NCBI GenBank assembly: GCA_905182175.1
Contig: CAJJAT010000009.1
Span: 107,607 to 171,606 of the forward strand
Direction: 5' to 3'
Length of the DNA: 64,000 nt
Source of the DNA: Flavobacteriales bacterium UBA1494
GTDB lineage: Bacteria > Bacteroidota > Bacteroidia > Flavobacteriales_E > Vicingaceae
Under the pieces are notes generated by a model, which saw nothing but the letters and a program-made list of their open reading frames with translations, ran no database searches and was not told the origin of the DNA. This document shows, piece by piece, positions 16,894 to 26,362 of the stretch (position 1 is its first letter; every line of letters starts with the position of its first letter). The position numbers were made by a program, and so were the translations under genes.

Positions 16894-18451
16894 GAGTTGC
16901 AATTTTTATATTTATTGTTGTTCCTTTATTCTTTGCACTGTCTATGCTGATTTCTGCATGGTGCAGGTCTATAATTCGCTTCACGTAGCTCAATCCAAGA
17001 CCAAACCCCTTTACGTCATGAATATTACCTGTTGAAACTCTGTAAAACTTATCGAATATTTTTTTCTGATTTTCTTTGCTAATACCAATGCCATTATCAC
17101 TAATTGAAAGAATGAGGTCGGTTCCTTCATTTCGAGTAGCGATTGTTATTCTTGGAGTTTCTGGGCTATATTTATTTGCGTTATCCAACAAGTTGTAAAT
17201 AACATTTGAAAAATGAACTTTATCTGCTCGTATACAGCTTTTTTCTGCAGTTAAATTTAACTTTAATTTTCCATTTCTGTTTTTAACTTGAATATCAAAG
17301 TTTTGACTTACTGTTTGTATGATTTCATGGGAGCTAATCTTAACAAAATTCAATTGTAATTTTGTTGAATCCCAAACGGCACTTTTTAGAACGTTATCCA
17401 CCAAAACGGACAAACGTTTGTTTTCTTCCTTTATCATTCCGACATAACTTGACTGTCTTTTGTCGTCTAGCATCAGGGTTTTATCGCTTAGGGCCTCACA
17501 AGCTAAAGAAATGGTTGAAATAGGAGTTTTTAGTTCATGTGTCATGTTGTTGATAAAGTCATTTTTGACTAAAGATAGTTTTTTCTGTTTATAAATAGTT
17601 GAAATAGAGCTATAAAACAACCCTATTAGTATAAATATTAATAGGATGGAGATTAAAAGAACCTTCCAGCTGTTTTTAATAATGAGCGAATCCTTATCGG
17701 GGAAGTAAAGAAGTAATTCATCGCTTTCCAATAGGAAGGCATTTGGGAAAAGAGCAATGCGGTAAGGAGAGTCTCTTAGCTCACTAGATCCTGTTTCCTC
17801 TTCAGTAAAAGTTAAGCGGTTTGTTTCGACGTCTAAAATATCAAATATATAGTCGGCTTTTATTCCATGAATTATTAATTCTTTGGCGAAAAGTGAGTCC
17901 ATCTTTTCATAAGAAACTAGGTCAGTATGATTTTTACTAATCGTAATAAGAGCAATTTCATTGACAAGGTCGTTCACCAAAGTTGCTTTTTTTCTGAATT
18001 GATTTTTCAGTAAAGTATCATTGGCGTAAAAATCTCTAATCGATGAACTTAGTACTCTTTTCTTAGTTTCTCGAATAATAAAATAGGAGGAATCGTTTTG
18101 AGGAGGTGGATTAAATTTTATTTGCAAGTAATCTGAAGGAATTCTAGCGATATTGTTGTTAAGAATAATGCTTTCATTTTCTTCTCTTTTTGGTTGCACA
18201 TTAAGCAGAGAGTCGGAGCTTAATCCTGAGAATAGTTCTTCGCCGTCAAGTAATGAGCTTGTAATTTTAGTAACAGCCTCTTCGCGCTCTAACTTTCGAA
18301 CTACATTGTTCATGACGTCCATTACCATCTGGTCGAATTGCTTTTCTTGTGTTTCCGTACTTTTTTTAACCCAGTAAGCTTGCAAAACAATAAGCACCAA
18401 AATGCTTATTGATGCAAGTACAATTAAAATAATAAGATGTTTCTTAAGCAT
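16883..18451 (-). CDS. Membrane sensor histidine kinase
   Basis: This 522-residue sensor kinase has a transmembrane helix at about 5-24, a periplasmic region of ~240 residues, a second helix near 265-285 and a cytoplasmic kinase core. The phospho-acceptor His is in MTHELKTPISTIS, the N box is NLLDNANKYSPE, and the ATP-lid motifs are SDNGIGIS and GFGLGLSYVK. It phosphorylates the regulator encoded by the overlapping downstream gene. I chose the ATG at 18451 (MLKKHLIIL), which gives a normal N-terminal anchor; an ATG at 18484 would add 11 residues. The signal sensed is not evident. Confidence 0.93.
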   Translation of the reverse strand: MLKKHLIILIVLASISILVLIVLQAYWVKKSTETQEKQFDQMVMDVMNNVVRKLEREEAVTKITSSLLDGEELFSGLSSDSLLNVQPKREENESIILNNNIARIPSDYLQIKFNPPPQNDSSYFIIRETKKRVLSSSIRDFYANDTLLKNQFRKKATLVNDLVNEIALITISKNHTDLVSYEKMDSLFAKELIIHGIKADYIFDILDVETNRLTFTEEETGSSELRDSPYRIALFPNAFLLESDELLLYFPDKDSLIIKNSWKVLLISILLIFILIGLFYSSISTIYKQKKLSLVKNDFINNMTHELKTPISTISLACEALSDKTLMLDDKRQSSYVGMIKEENKRLSVLVDNVLKSAVWDSTKLQLNFVKISSHEIIQTVSQNFDIQVKNRNGKLKLNLTAEKSCIRADKVHFSNVIYNLLDNANKYSPETPRITIATRNEGTDLILSISDNGIGISKENQKKIFDKFYRVSTGNIHDVKGFGLGLSYVKRIIDLHHAEISIDSAKNKGTTINIKIATHGK

Positions 18452-18551
18452 AATCAGATAAAATAAAGCAATAAAAACAATCATTTTAACCGCTTAACAC
18501 TATTTAACAGCCTTTGACGTTTTATTAACATTTACATACAGTTGTGTGGAT

Positions 18552-18660
18552 TACATTTGATTCATCAATCAAACGACATTTCAAATGCGTAATAGAAGTT
18601 AAACAATCCGTTTGGTTAAACTACAGGTTAAAAGAGCAGTCGTCTGACTGCTCTTTTTTT
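18552..18660 (+). ncRNA. Putative small RNA or leader ending in a strong terminator
   Basis: No plus-strand gene lies upstream, yet a textbook Rho-independent terminator is present: AAAGAGCAGTC (18631-18641), loop GTCT and GACTGCTCTTT (18646-18656), ending in a T run to 18660. A possible -7 element TACATTTG occupies 18552-18559 without a clear -33 partner, predicting a transcript of roughly 95 nt from about 18566. The only start-stop pair inside is a five-codon ATG frame. It may be a free small RNA, or an attenuating leader for the dehydrogenase gene that starts 42 bases further on. Confidence 0.45.
18631..18660 (+). terminator. Rho-independent terminator before the aldehyde dehydrogenase gene
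   Basis: Eleven perfectly paired bases on each side of a GTCT tetraloop are followed by a T tract. The stem is G+C rich in its centre. On the minus strand nothing upstream would need it, so it serves a plus-strand transcript. Confidence 0.85.
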
Positions 18661-18702
18661 GTTCATTAACCTTATTTTTATTTTTTATTCGACAACAAAA
18701 AA

Positions 18703-20145
18703 ATGGAGAAGATTCTGAATTATATTGGAGGTAAGTTGCAAGAACCCGTTTCTGGAAATTATTTGGATAACGTAGAGCCTGCGACCGGTCAGGTTTACAG
18801 TTTAATTCCAGATAGTAACAAAGAAGATGTTGATTTAGCAGTTAAAGCTGCAAAACAAGCATTTCCAAGCTGGAGTAAAACAACAAAGGATGAGCGTTCG
18901 GTTATTTTGTATCGAATTTCAGAATTGATTTTAGCTAATTTAGGCGAATTAGCCGCTGCTGAATCTCGAGACAATGGAAAACCTGTAAGCTTAGCAAAAT
19001 CTGTAGATATTCCAAGAGCGGCCCATAATTTTCGATTTTTTGCTACGGCGATTCTTCACTTTGCTTCAGAGTCTCACCACATGGAAGAAGGAGCAATTAA
19101 CTACACTTTAAAATCCCCAATTGGAGTTGCAGGTTGTATATCCCCATGGAATTTACCGCTTTACTTGTTTAGTTGGAAAATTGCTCCGGCTCTTGCTTCG
19201 GGGAACTGTGTAGTGGCAAAACCCTCAGAGATAACTCCTATGTCTGCATATTTACTCTCAAAAATATGTATCGAGGCGGGTTTGCCAATAGGGGTTTTAA
19301 ATATTGTACATGGATTGGGACATAAAGTTGGGGCGTCAATCACTGAGCATAAAGAAATACCGGTAATTTCATTTACCGGAGGCACTACAACTGGAGCGCA
19401 AATTGCAAAAGTTGCAGCTCCTATGTTTAAAAAGCTTTCGTTAGAACTTGGCGGAAAAAACCCGACTCTAATTTTTGACGATTGTAATTATAATAAAATG
19501 TTGAAAACGGTTGTTCGTTCATCATTCGCAAACCAAGGACAAATTTGTTTGTGTGGTTCTCGTTTATTGATTCAGTCTTCGATTTACGAAAAGTTTAAAA
19601 TTGACTTTGTAAGAGAGGTCCAAAAATTGAAAGTGGGAAATCCGAAATCTCCTGATACAAATCAGGGAGCCTTGGTTTCTAAACTGCACATGGAGAAAGT
19701 GCTGGATTATATAGAAATTGCAAAAACAGAAGGGGGTAAAATACTGTGTGGAGGCAATCAAGTCGATTTGTCAAAAGAAGGGTTGGGAGGTTATTTCGTT
19801 GAACCCACGGTAATTGAAGGGTTAAATATGAGTTGCCGAACGAACCAAGAAGAAATTTTTGGTCCGGTTGTAACAATAATGCCTTTTGAAACGGAAGAAG
19901 AAGCAATAGGATTATCAAATGCCACGAGTTATGGACTTGCAGCTTCTGTTTGGACAGAAAATGTAAGCCGAACAAACAGGGTTGCTGATCAGTTGCATAT
20001 GGGAATAGTTTGGGTAAATTGCTGGTTGCTGCGAGATTTGCGAACGCCTTTTGGAGGGGTTAAAAACAGTGGTGTAGGGAGAGAAGGGGGGTTCGAGGCA
20101 TTGAGGTTCTTTACAGAACCTAAAAATATTTGTATAAAATATTGA
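18703..20145 (+). CDS. Aldehyde dehydrogenase, aminomuconic/hydroxymuconic semialdehyde type
   Basis: This 480-residue NAD(P)-dependent enzyme oxidises an aldehyde to the acid. The catalytic Cys lies in NQGQICLCGSR, the general base Glu in LSLELGGKNP, and the cofactor motif is SFTGGTTTGAQ. The C-terminal segment (FGGVKNSGVGREGGFEALRFFTE) and the PSEITPMSA stretch fit the 2-aminomuconate or 2-hydroxymuconate semialdehyde dehydrogenase branch, suggesting kynurenine or meta-cleavage catabolism. No other gene of those pathways is near, so the substrate is a guess. The gene appears monocistronic. Confidence 0.9.
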   Translation: MEKILNYIGGKLQEPVSGNYLDNVEPATGQVYSLIPDSNKEDVDLAVKAAKQAFPSWSKTTKDERSVILYRISELILANLGELAAAESRDNGKPVSLAKSVDIPRAAHNFRFFATAILHFASESHHMEEGAINYTLKSPIGVAGCISPWNLPLYLFSWKIAPALASGNCVVAKPSEITPMSAYLLSKICIEAGLPIGVLNIVHGLGHKVGASITEHKEIPVISFTGGTTTGAQIAKVAAPMFKKLSLELGGKNPTLIFDDCNYNKMLKTVVRSSFANQGQICLCGSRLLIQSSIYEKFKIDFVREVQKLKVGNPKSPDTNQGALVSKLHMEKVLDYIEIAKTEGGKILCGGNQVDLSKEGLGGYFVEPTVIEGLNMSCRTNQEEIFGPVVTIMPFETEEEAIGLSNATSYGLAASVWTENVSRTNRVADQLHMGIVWVNCWLLRDLRTPFGGVKNSGVGREGGFEALRFFTEPKNICIKY

Positions 20146-20449
20146 TAGTAGAGGTTTTTAATGCAAGGGATTTAAAACCCATATGAGAGTCAAATCTCAA
20201 CCTCTGGAGTTTGCTTTTATAATTTATTTTGATTAAAACCTTAAATAGCTTGTACCTCTTCGAGGTGCAAAGGGTATTCGCTTGAATTCTTAAATTCAAT
20301 GTCAATTAATGGTTTTATGTGAGATTAAATTTACAGAGTTGGCTTTTAGACTTGTTCATTCTAAATGTTTGATTTTTACAATAACTTAAAAGGATATTTT
20401 CGCAGTTGAGTTTTAACAAAAAAAGTACCAGCTTGTTTGGTTAATCTAT
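20146..20449. other. 304-bp intergenic region
   Basis: No coding frame is supported. Just after the dehydrogenase stop, AGAGGTT (around 20151) and AACCTCT (around 20198) could pair around inner short inverted repeats, giving a structured 3' untranslated region. There is no T tract, so I do not call a terminator. Confidence 0.3.
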
Positions 20450-20947
20450 ATGCAGATGAAATTAAAAATTTTTTCATTTTTTTCACTTTTTACTCTACTT
20501 TTATCAACAGCGTCGTTTTCTCAAAAAATTTTAGTGTTCGATAAATTGGGAAAAGTAAAAAGAGTTCGATATTACGATGGGGAGTACATTACCATCCAAA
20601 AATTCAATAAACAGAAAGTTAGGGGTATGATACAAGCGATAAACGACAGTTCGTTTGTGTTGGAAGGAGAAAAGGTTGCATTGGATTCTGTCCGAAAAGT
20701 ATACAATACTCAAACTGGAATGGGATATCGCCTAGTTGCGAGTATTCTTATTATTCCGGCGGTGGGCTACGTGCCATTAATTCTAACTAATGGTCTTATA
20801 AACAACGACAGTCCAATTATTAAGCAGAATCAGTTATACAGTGGAGTTGGATTTATAGGAATTGCTCTGCTTTCAGGATATTTAGCCAACAGACCCTTTA
20901 GAATTACAAAAAAACGGCCTCTAAAAATTATTGACATAAGCATTTAG
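20450..20947 (+). CDS. Hypothetical envelope protein
   Basis: This 165-residue protein has a signal peptide (KIFSFFSLFTLLLSTASFSQ), a small beta-rich domain (VRYYDGEYITIQKFNKQKV, SSFVLEGEKVALDSVRKVY) and two hydrophobic segments near residues 92-110 and 128-146, ending in a basic tail. It is presumably exported and may be membrane-anchored. The ATG at 20456 is an equally good start. No function is recognised. It lies 78 bp before the tandem TPR-SPOR genes and may belong with them. Confidence 0.65.
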   Translation: MQMKLKIFSFFSLFTLLLSTASFSQKILVFDKLGKVKRVRYYDGEYITIQKFNKQKVRGMIQAINDSSFVLEGEKVALDSVRKVYNTQTGMGYRLVASILIIPAVGYVPLILTNGLINNDSPIIKQNQLYSGVGFIGIALLSGYLANRPFRITKKRPLKIIDISI

Positions 20948-21025
20948 CCGTTATGCACACGTAAAGTGTTAAAAGTATTCGGCTCACTCCTTATGGCACC
21001 AAATAATTGAAAATATCTTTGATAC

Positions 21026-22225
21026 ATGTTAAGATTTTTATCTTTATACGTTTTGATACTTTCTACCTTATCGCTTTCTGCAGGAGGTTTGAAGAAGAAG
21101 AAAGAGTCTGATTTTCAAAAAAATTTCAATATTGCAAAACAGCATCTTTCAAGAAGAGAGATTAATGAGGCGCTACCTTACCTCTTGTACCTGAACAAGA
21201 AACAGCCCGAAAATTCAAATTTGAAGTATTTAATTGGACTCTGTTATGCTGAATTAGAAATAGTTAATCCAAGAACTTTACAGTTGTTAACTGAGTCATC
21301 GGATAAGGCTTCCTTGGAATATGATCCTAACACGATAGAAGAGCGGCGAGTGCCGATATATGTCTATTATTATTTGAGCATTGCTTATTCTCAAAACAGA
21401 TTGTGCGACTTAGCTGAAAAGTACAGAAACACTTTCATGGAAGTTTATCCGCATAGAGATTCTTACTACCCAGACGAATCAATGCGGTGGATAAACAGTT
21501 GTAAAAGAATGAAAAGCCAGCCTGAAGAGGTTCCATTACCAGATTTTCCTGAATTTAAGCCTTACGTTTCTCTCAAAGAGAAATTAACGGTGAGCGTGAA
21601 AAAGCCTATTACCAAGACAATAAAACCGATTCATAGAGAGGCGCAGGACATTAAAACGCAGATATTAGAGTACAGTACGCAGTACCCTATTTATGGTGTC
21701 CAATTAGGAGCTTTTAAGGAAGCCGTGCCGGTTAGTCGGTTCAACGATTTAAAAAATGTAGACGCTTTTATGGACAAAGGTGGTTGGATTCGATACGTTG
21801 TAGGTCATTTTTCGATTTATTCACAGGCAGAATCGCTGTTAAAAGTAATCCGCGAAAAGGGGTATATAGATGCATTTGTTGTAAATGTAAACAATGAAAA
21901 GAAGTTTAAAGATGAGGTCATTAGCATAAATAACATAAACATCAGGGCAAACCCCACGGGAAAGGTGGAGTACCGAATACAAATTGGAGCTTTTAAAGAC
22001 GAGATATCCAAAGAGTTTGCAGGGCTGTATTTAAAAATTGAAGGGATTAAGGAATATAGAGAGTCAGATCTAACATTATTAACTGTGGGAAAATTCAAAA
22101 CATATTTAGAAGCCAAGGCGTATTGCCAAGGAATTGTCGACGTTGGAATAAATGATGCTTTTGTAATTGCTTTAAGCAATGGGAAAAAAATTCCGCTGCA
22201 GCATTTGAATGAATTTAAAAACTAG
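21026..22225 (+). CDS. Secreted TPR plus twin SPOR-like repeat protein, copy 1
   Basis: This 399-residue protein has a signal peptide, an N-terminal TPR region (about 28-150, e.g. NEALPYLLYLNKKQPEN) and two C-terminal SPOR-like repeats, one around YGVQLGAFKEAVPVSRF with YVVGHFSIYSQAESLLK and one around YRIQIGAFKDEISKEF. SPOR domains bind peptidoglycan, so it may act at the cell wall. The downstream gene is a clear tandem paralogue. A degraded SpoIIE phosphatase follows the pair, echoing the TPR plus SpoIIE arrangement at 11.5-14.3 kb. Confidence 0.8.
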   Translation: MLRFLSLYVLILSTLSLSAGGLKKKKESDFQKNFNIAKQHLSRREINEALPYLLYLNKKQPENSNLKYLIGLCYAELEIVNPRTLQLLTESSDKASLEYDPNTIEERRVPIYVYYYLSIAYSQNRLCDLAEKYRNTFMEVYPHRDSYYPDESMRWINSCKRMKSQPEEVPLPDFPEFKPYVSLKEKLTVSVKKPITKTIKPIHREAQDIKTQILEYSTQYPIYGVQLGAFKEAVPVSRFNDLKNVDAFMDKGGWIRYVVGHFSIYSQAESLLKVIREKGYIDAFVVNVNNEKKFKDEVISINNINIRANPTGKVEYRIQIGAFKDEISKEFAGLYLKIEGIKEYRESDLTLLTVGKFKTYLEAKAYCQGIVDVGINDAFVIALSNGKKIPLQHLNEFKN

Positions 22226-22228
22226 CAC

Positions 22229-23431
22229 ATGAAAAAAGTTGTTTCCCTTATTTTGATATTGTTATCTATTATGGAATTGTCTTCTCAAAATAATCTAGAA
22301 TATCAATTTGATGTAGCAAGAGCGAATCTTGCTCAGCGAAAAATAAGGGAAGGACTAGAGGGCTTAAAGTTGGTGTATGAAGCTGAGCCTAATAATGCGA
22401 ATGTTAATTTTTTAATGGGCGCTGCTTATACCGAGCTTTCGGGAACGGAGGAACAGGCCGTGCGTCATTTAAAACAAGCTGTACAAAATGTAAACGTAAA
22501 CTATAAAGTGGGGTCGTTTGAGGAGAAAGCTGCACCAATTCATGTATACTACTATTTGGCAGTTTCTTACGTAGAACAAAATAAATGTGCCCTAGCAAAT
22601 CGAGCTTTTAAAGAGTTTCAAAAGTACAGTTCAAAAGTAGACCAGTACTATATCGATGAGGTTGACAGGCACATGCAGAAATGCCCCTTTAACTCTGAAG
22701 AAGATACGGAGAATTGGAATAAGTTAAATTCGAAACCTATTCAATACGAACCTGTAGCAGTTAAAATAACAGAACCATTAAAGCCAATTGATTCAATGTA
22801 TTTGAAGAACAAGGGTTTAGTTACCGAAAAGTTAGAGTACACTACCAATGCTCCGTTGTATGGAGTGCAAATTGGTAGTAATCTAAACCCTAGTCCGACA
22901 AGCACCTTTAGCGAGGTAAAGAATGTAGATGTTTTTATAGATAGCCTAGGTATCATTCGATACGTTGTGGGTCATTTCTCTTATAGAAAACAGGCTGAAA
23001 ATTTACTTAGGTCAATACAAGAAAAAGGATTTACAGATGCTTATGTTGTAAATGTAAACAATGAGAAAAAATACTCAAACGAATTAATTAGCTATAAAAA
23101 TGTGAACTTAAGGTCTGGTCTCAGAGGGGAGGTTGAATATCTTGTACAATTGGGTTCTTTTGAAGATACAATCCCATCGGAAATGACAGCTATTTATTTT
23201 AAAATCGACGGAATTCAAGAATATAGCAGGGAGAGCAGAACCGTTATTGCTATTGGAGCATACGGCACGTTTAAAAAAGCAAATCTTGAGAAAGAAAAAA
23301 CGATAGCAGCAGGAGTAGCCGATGCTTTTATAGTTGCATATAGTAGAGGTAAAAAAATTCCACTCTACGAAGCTATAAATTATACCGATAAAAAGGAAAT
23401 TGACGACATTAAGAATATTGAAGAACAGTAA
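22229..23431 (+). CDS. Secreted TPR plus twin SPOR-like repeat protein, copy 2
   Basis: This 400-residue protein has the same architecture as its upstream neighbour: signal peptide, TPR region and two SPOR-like repeats. Matching blocks include YVVGHFSYRKQAENLLRSI, DAYVVNVNNEKKYSNELIS and GKKIPLYEA. Identity looks roughly half, so the duplication is old and both copies have been kept. It starts three bases after copy 1 stops, and its stop abuts the start of the phosphatase pseudogene (TAAATG), so all three formed one operon. Confidence 0.8.
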   Translation: MKKVVSLILILLSIMELSSQNNLEYQFDVARANLAQRKIREGLEGLKLVYEAEPNNANVNFLMGAAYTELSGTEEQAVRHLKQAVQNVNVNYKVGSFEEKAAPIHVYYYLAVSYVEQNKCALANRAFKEFQKYSSKVDQYYIDEVDRHMQKCPFNSEEDTENWNKLNSKPIQYEPVAVKITEPLKPIDSMYLKNKGLVTEKLEYTTNAPLYGVQIGSNLNPSPTSTFSEVKNVDVFIDSLGIIRYVVGHFSYRKQAENLLRSIQEKGFTDAYVVNVNNEKKYSNELISYKNVNLRSGLRGEVEYLVQLGSFEDTIPSEMTAIYFKIDGIQEYSRESRTVIAIGAYGTFKKANLEKEKTIAAGVADAFIVAYSRGKKIPLYEAINYTDKKEIDDIKNIEEQ

Positions 23432-24919
23432 ATGAACTATATATTAAAGAAAATATTTCAGAACCATAGCACTAGGGTACTTGTGCTTTTGTTCTTTTCT
23501 TTTTTTATCAATAGGGTATTTTTTAACCCACAGCTGCTTTGTCCAACTTGACATTCACAAAACGAAAATATTAACTCGGTTAGAGGCTGCCGCTACCACA
23601 GCTTCATTACAATTAGATGGGAATCAATTAGAATATTTGCAAACTTCTTACCACAAGAAAAATGCAATTAAGACAAATGACCAAGACAGAATTTACCAAT
23701 TGTTGCAGGAAGTGTTACTTGAAATTAAAGAGCTAAAAAAGGTATAAATACAAGTATTTATACCTTTTTTAGAGAGGGCGCGAGTTTTTATTTTGGAGTA
23801 AATTCAGAATCTAAGCCATACTTTAGGTATGAATATGAGCATTTCCCAAAAGAAATAGAGGCCAATTATAAGGTAGGAGGAAGCGTAGATGTATATGAGG
23901 ACGAGAACGGCTATTGGCTTTCAGCTTTTGCTCCAATAAGTAATTCTGATGGGAAAGTAATAGCCGTTGTTCAGGTTGATAACCGATTTGATGAGTTCTT
24001 AGCGCAAGCAAGAGAAGAGATCTTTATTAACATCGGGATTTCCTTATTTTTTATGCTAATTATCATCTTTTTCTTAATTCAATCAATGAGGTCGATCTTA
24101 GTTCAAGAAGATCAATTGAACGCAGACCTAATGCAGTCTAAACAGGAATTAGAGCAAAAGAGTAAGGAAACTATGGATAGTATTATTTACGCTAAACGAA
24201 TTCAAGAGGCGATTCTACCTTTGAGAGAAAGGATATTGGAATCACGGCCCGAGTCTTTTGTTTTTGACCTGCCCCGAGATATAGTTAGCGGGGACTTTTA
24301 TTGGTTTAAACGAACTGAGAATAAGATTTTTATTGCTAGCGTAGATTGCACCGGGCACTGAGTTCCGGGGGCACTTATGAGCATGATTGGGACTGTTTTG
24401 TTAGACGAGATCGTCGAGAAAAAAGGAGTTTACGAACCGGATCAAATTTTGACTGAGCTCCACAAGGATGTGGTAAAGTCATTGAAACAGGATAGGAAGG
24501 AAAAAGCATCGAAAGACGGAATGGATATTGCTTTTTGTGTTTTCGACATCGAATTTAAAAATTTAAAATTTGCCGGAGCTTTTAGACCGTTGATTCATAT
24601 TACCGATGGAGTGATGAATAGAATTAAGGCAGATTCTGCGCCTATTGGCGGAGTTGGAGCTCATACTCCCGAGTTTACTCAGCAAAAGGTAAATATTAAA
24701 AAGGGAGATTCTATTTACATTTATTCAGATGGTTTTGCAGACCAATTTGGTGGCGCAAGAAACAAAAAATACATGACAAAAAGATTTCGAGAGTTTTTAT
24801 TTTCGATTTCGGACTTCCCAATTCAAGAACAACATATAATGTTGAAAACGGAATTAGATAAGTGGAAGGGTGATGCTGAGCAGGTAGACGACATTTTGGT
24901 AATTGATATTAAAATCTAG
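23432..24919 (+). pseudogene. Broken membrane SpoIIE phosphatase
   Basis: This is the remains of a sensor phosphatase of about 490 residues with an N-terminal membrane helix, a periplasmic sensor domain, a second helix near 24030-24090, a coiled coil and a SpoIIE catalytic domain. The reading frame shifts near 23520 and back near 23746, and an in-frame TGA at 24359-24361 replaces the Gly after VDCTGH in the metal-binding motif. The rest of the catalytic domain (GMDIAFCVFD, IYSDGFADQFGG, AEQVDDILVID) is well kept, so inactivation is recent. It is a paralogue of the intact phosphatase at 11534-13321. Confidence 0.88.
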
Positions 24920-24976
24920 CTATTTACGAAAAAGGGTGCGATTTAAAATCATTCTAATATCAGAAATTTTCAATAA

Positions 24977-25627
24977 TTAATCCCAGCCCTTTATTTCATG
25001 CAATGTCGATTCTTTGGTATTTAATATATTCTTCGGAGATGTGTTCGTGTGCACAAAAGCAAAACGTGAACCCTTGAGTTGTCTAAAATTCCGTAAGAAT
25101 TTAAATCTACCGCTGTAAACGATACCTTGGTGTATTTGGCAGGCGAATTCAATCGTATACTGTATCCGGAAACGGCTGTAGTAACAATTCCTTTAAGATC
25201 ATGTGAGTTCTTCCAATTTTGTGGCAAGGGGCTTAGGTTATTGCTGGCAGAGGTTCGATAAACTGATTGCGCATTTGGGATAGACCGGGGAACATCGTCT
25301 TCTGTAAGTAACTGTCAACTTTGTATCCTATTTAATAGTACCGTTGTAGCCAATATAAACGTCGAGAGTTAAAATTTCATTCTCATCTTTTGCATCGATA
25401 GCTAAACCTAATATTGCAATGTTAGATAAATTACTGGTAATTGTTGACGTCCAAGACCCTCTTCCTGTTGCATCAGCTCGGTCAACAGAGCCGTTAGGAA
25501 AACCTGCAACTTTTGTAGTTGCTTTTTGCCAGGTGTTATAAGCCGAAACCTCCATTGGATCTTTATCGGGAATGACAATCCCTATAAGCCCATCTGGATT
25601 AGCTGACAAGTTACCGTTCATAATCAA
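24977..25627 (-). pseudogene. Fragment of an Omp28-like outer membrane protein
   Basis: Three reading-frame pieces read as one protein end: GFPNGSVDRADATGRGSW near the N-side, then SVYRTSASNNLSPLPQNWKN, then AFVHTNTSPKNILNTKES up to a stop at 24977-24979. A stop plus frameshift near 25320 and a frameshift near 25065 separate them. The pattern of a Gly-Phe-Pro-x-Gly start, a beta-sandwich and a terminal FVHxxTxxKxIL stretch resembles Omp28-related lipoproteins; the match is from memory. The N-terminal half is missing and is replaced by another gene's remnant. Confidence 0.65.
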
Positions 25628-26105
25628 GATCTATGGTTTGCGGAGAAACGTGAAGCTAGGCTAACGTATTATCAGAAGCATCAATGACTCTAATGTAATA
25701 GGTACCATTTTCAATTAGTAGCAATACAATGTTCTTATCGTAAAGTTTAAAAATCTAGGATATTGGCATTGATTTTTTGATGGACCTTAACGATGTCGCT
25801 AGACTTAAGTTAAACAGACTCAAGTTTTTTATTTTTGGAATCAGTTGAATTTTAATGGTATCGGTATTTCCAATATTTTTGTACTGAGTAGTGTAACTTA
25901 CATGAGAAAATCTGAGGAGTGTTGAAGCTTTTGGTAGCTGAATTGTGAACCGGTCCAAAGAGTCGGAAGCGCTTCTAAGACTAATCTGTTCGTTATATAT
26001 TAATGCATTAGAGAGAGCGACTAAATTTTTATTGAAAACATAAGGAGATACAATTTTAGAGTTGTCTTGAGCAAGTACTGTTGATCCATAAAGAGAAAGA
26101 ATCAT
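25611..26105 (-). pseudogene. Fragment of a secreted CarboxypepD-like protein
   Basis: A signal-peptide-like start (MILSLYGSTVLAQ) leads into a beta-sandwich like the CarboxypepD regulatory-like domain (FTIQLPKASTLLRFSHVSY). An in-frame TAG at 25755-25757 interrupts it. The frame then continues through KLYDKNIVLLLIENGTYYIR to a second TAG at 25656-25658 and a TAA at 25611-25613. It is then joined directly to the Omp28-like fragment, so a deletion probably fused two decaying genes. Confidence 0.6.
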
Positions 26106-26183
26106 TAAAATAAAAGGTTTAAACTTGGGATACGCAATCAGAGAAGATAGAAAATTAAATAATTAAAATCTTTTAAAAACAAA

Positions 26184-26208
26184 AAAAGCAACCAAATTGG
26201 ATGCTTTT
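26184..26208 (-). terminator. Rho-independent terminator of tRNA-Ala
   Basis: On the minus strand AAAAGCA, CCAA, TTGG and TGCTTTT form an interrupted stem followed by a T tract, starting four bases after the tRNA 3' end. Confidence 0.75.
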
Positions 26209-26211
26209 CTG

Positions 26212-26285
26212 TGGAGAATATCGGAGTCGAACCGATGACCTCTTCACTGCCAGCGAAGCGCTCTAGCCAACTGAGCTAATCCCCC
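26212..26285 (-). tRNA. tRNA-Ala (GGC)
   Basis: The 74-nt cloverleaf is complete. The acceptor GGGGGAT pairs with ATTCTCC and includes the alanine identity pair G3:U70, the D arm is GCTC/GAGC, the anticodon loop CTGGCAG carries anticodon GGC, and the T arm is ATCGG/CCGAT with loop TTCGACT. CCA is not encoded. The discriminator is A. Confidence 0.95.
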
Positions 26286-26362
26286 ATTTTGAGGAAATTC
26301 AAAAGTATTTAAAAACTTCGGTTTTGAAATTCAAAATGCTGATTACTTTTGTTCCCCCAATT

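Noticed and set aside
21014..21021. TATCTTTG promoter element before the first TPR-SPOR gene
   Set aside because: It ends only four bases before the start codon and has no -33 partner, so it would give an almost leaderless message; probably chance.
24359..24361. In-frame TGA as selenocysteine or recoded codon in the SpoIIE gene
   Set aside because: The position is an invariant Gly in the intact paralogue, one base change from GGA, and the gene has two further frameshifts.
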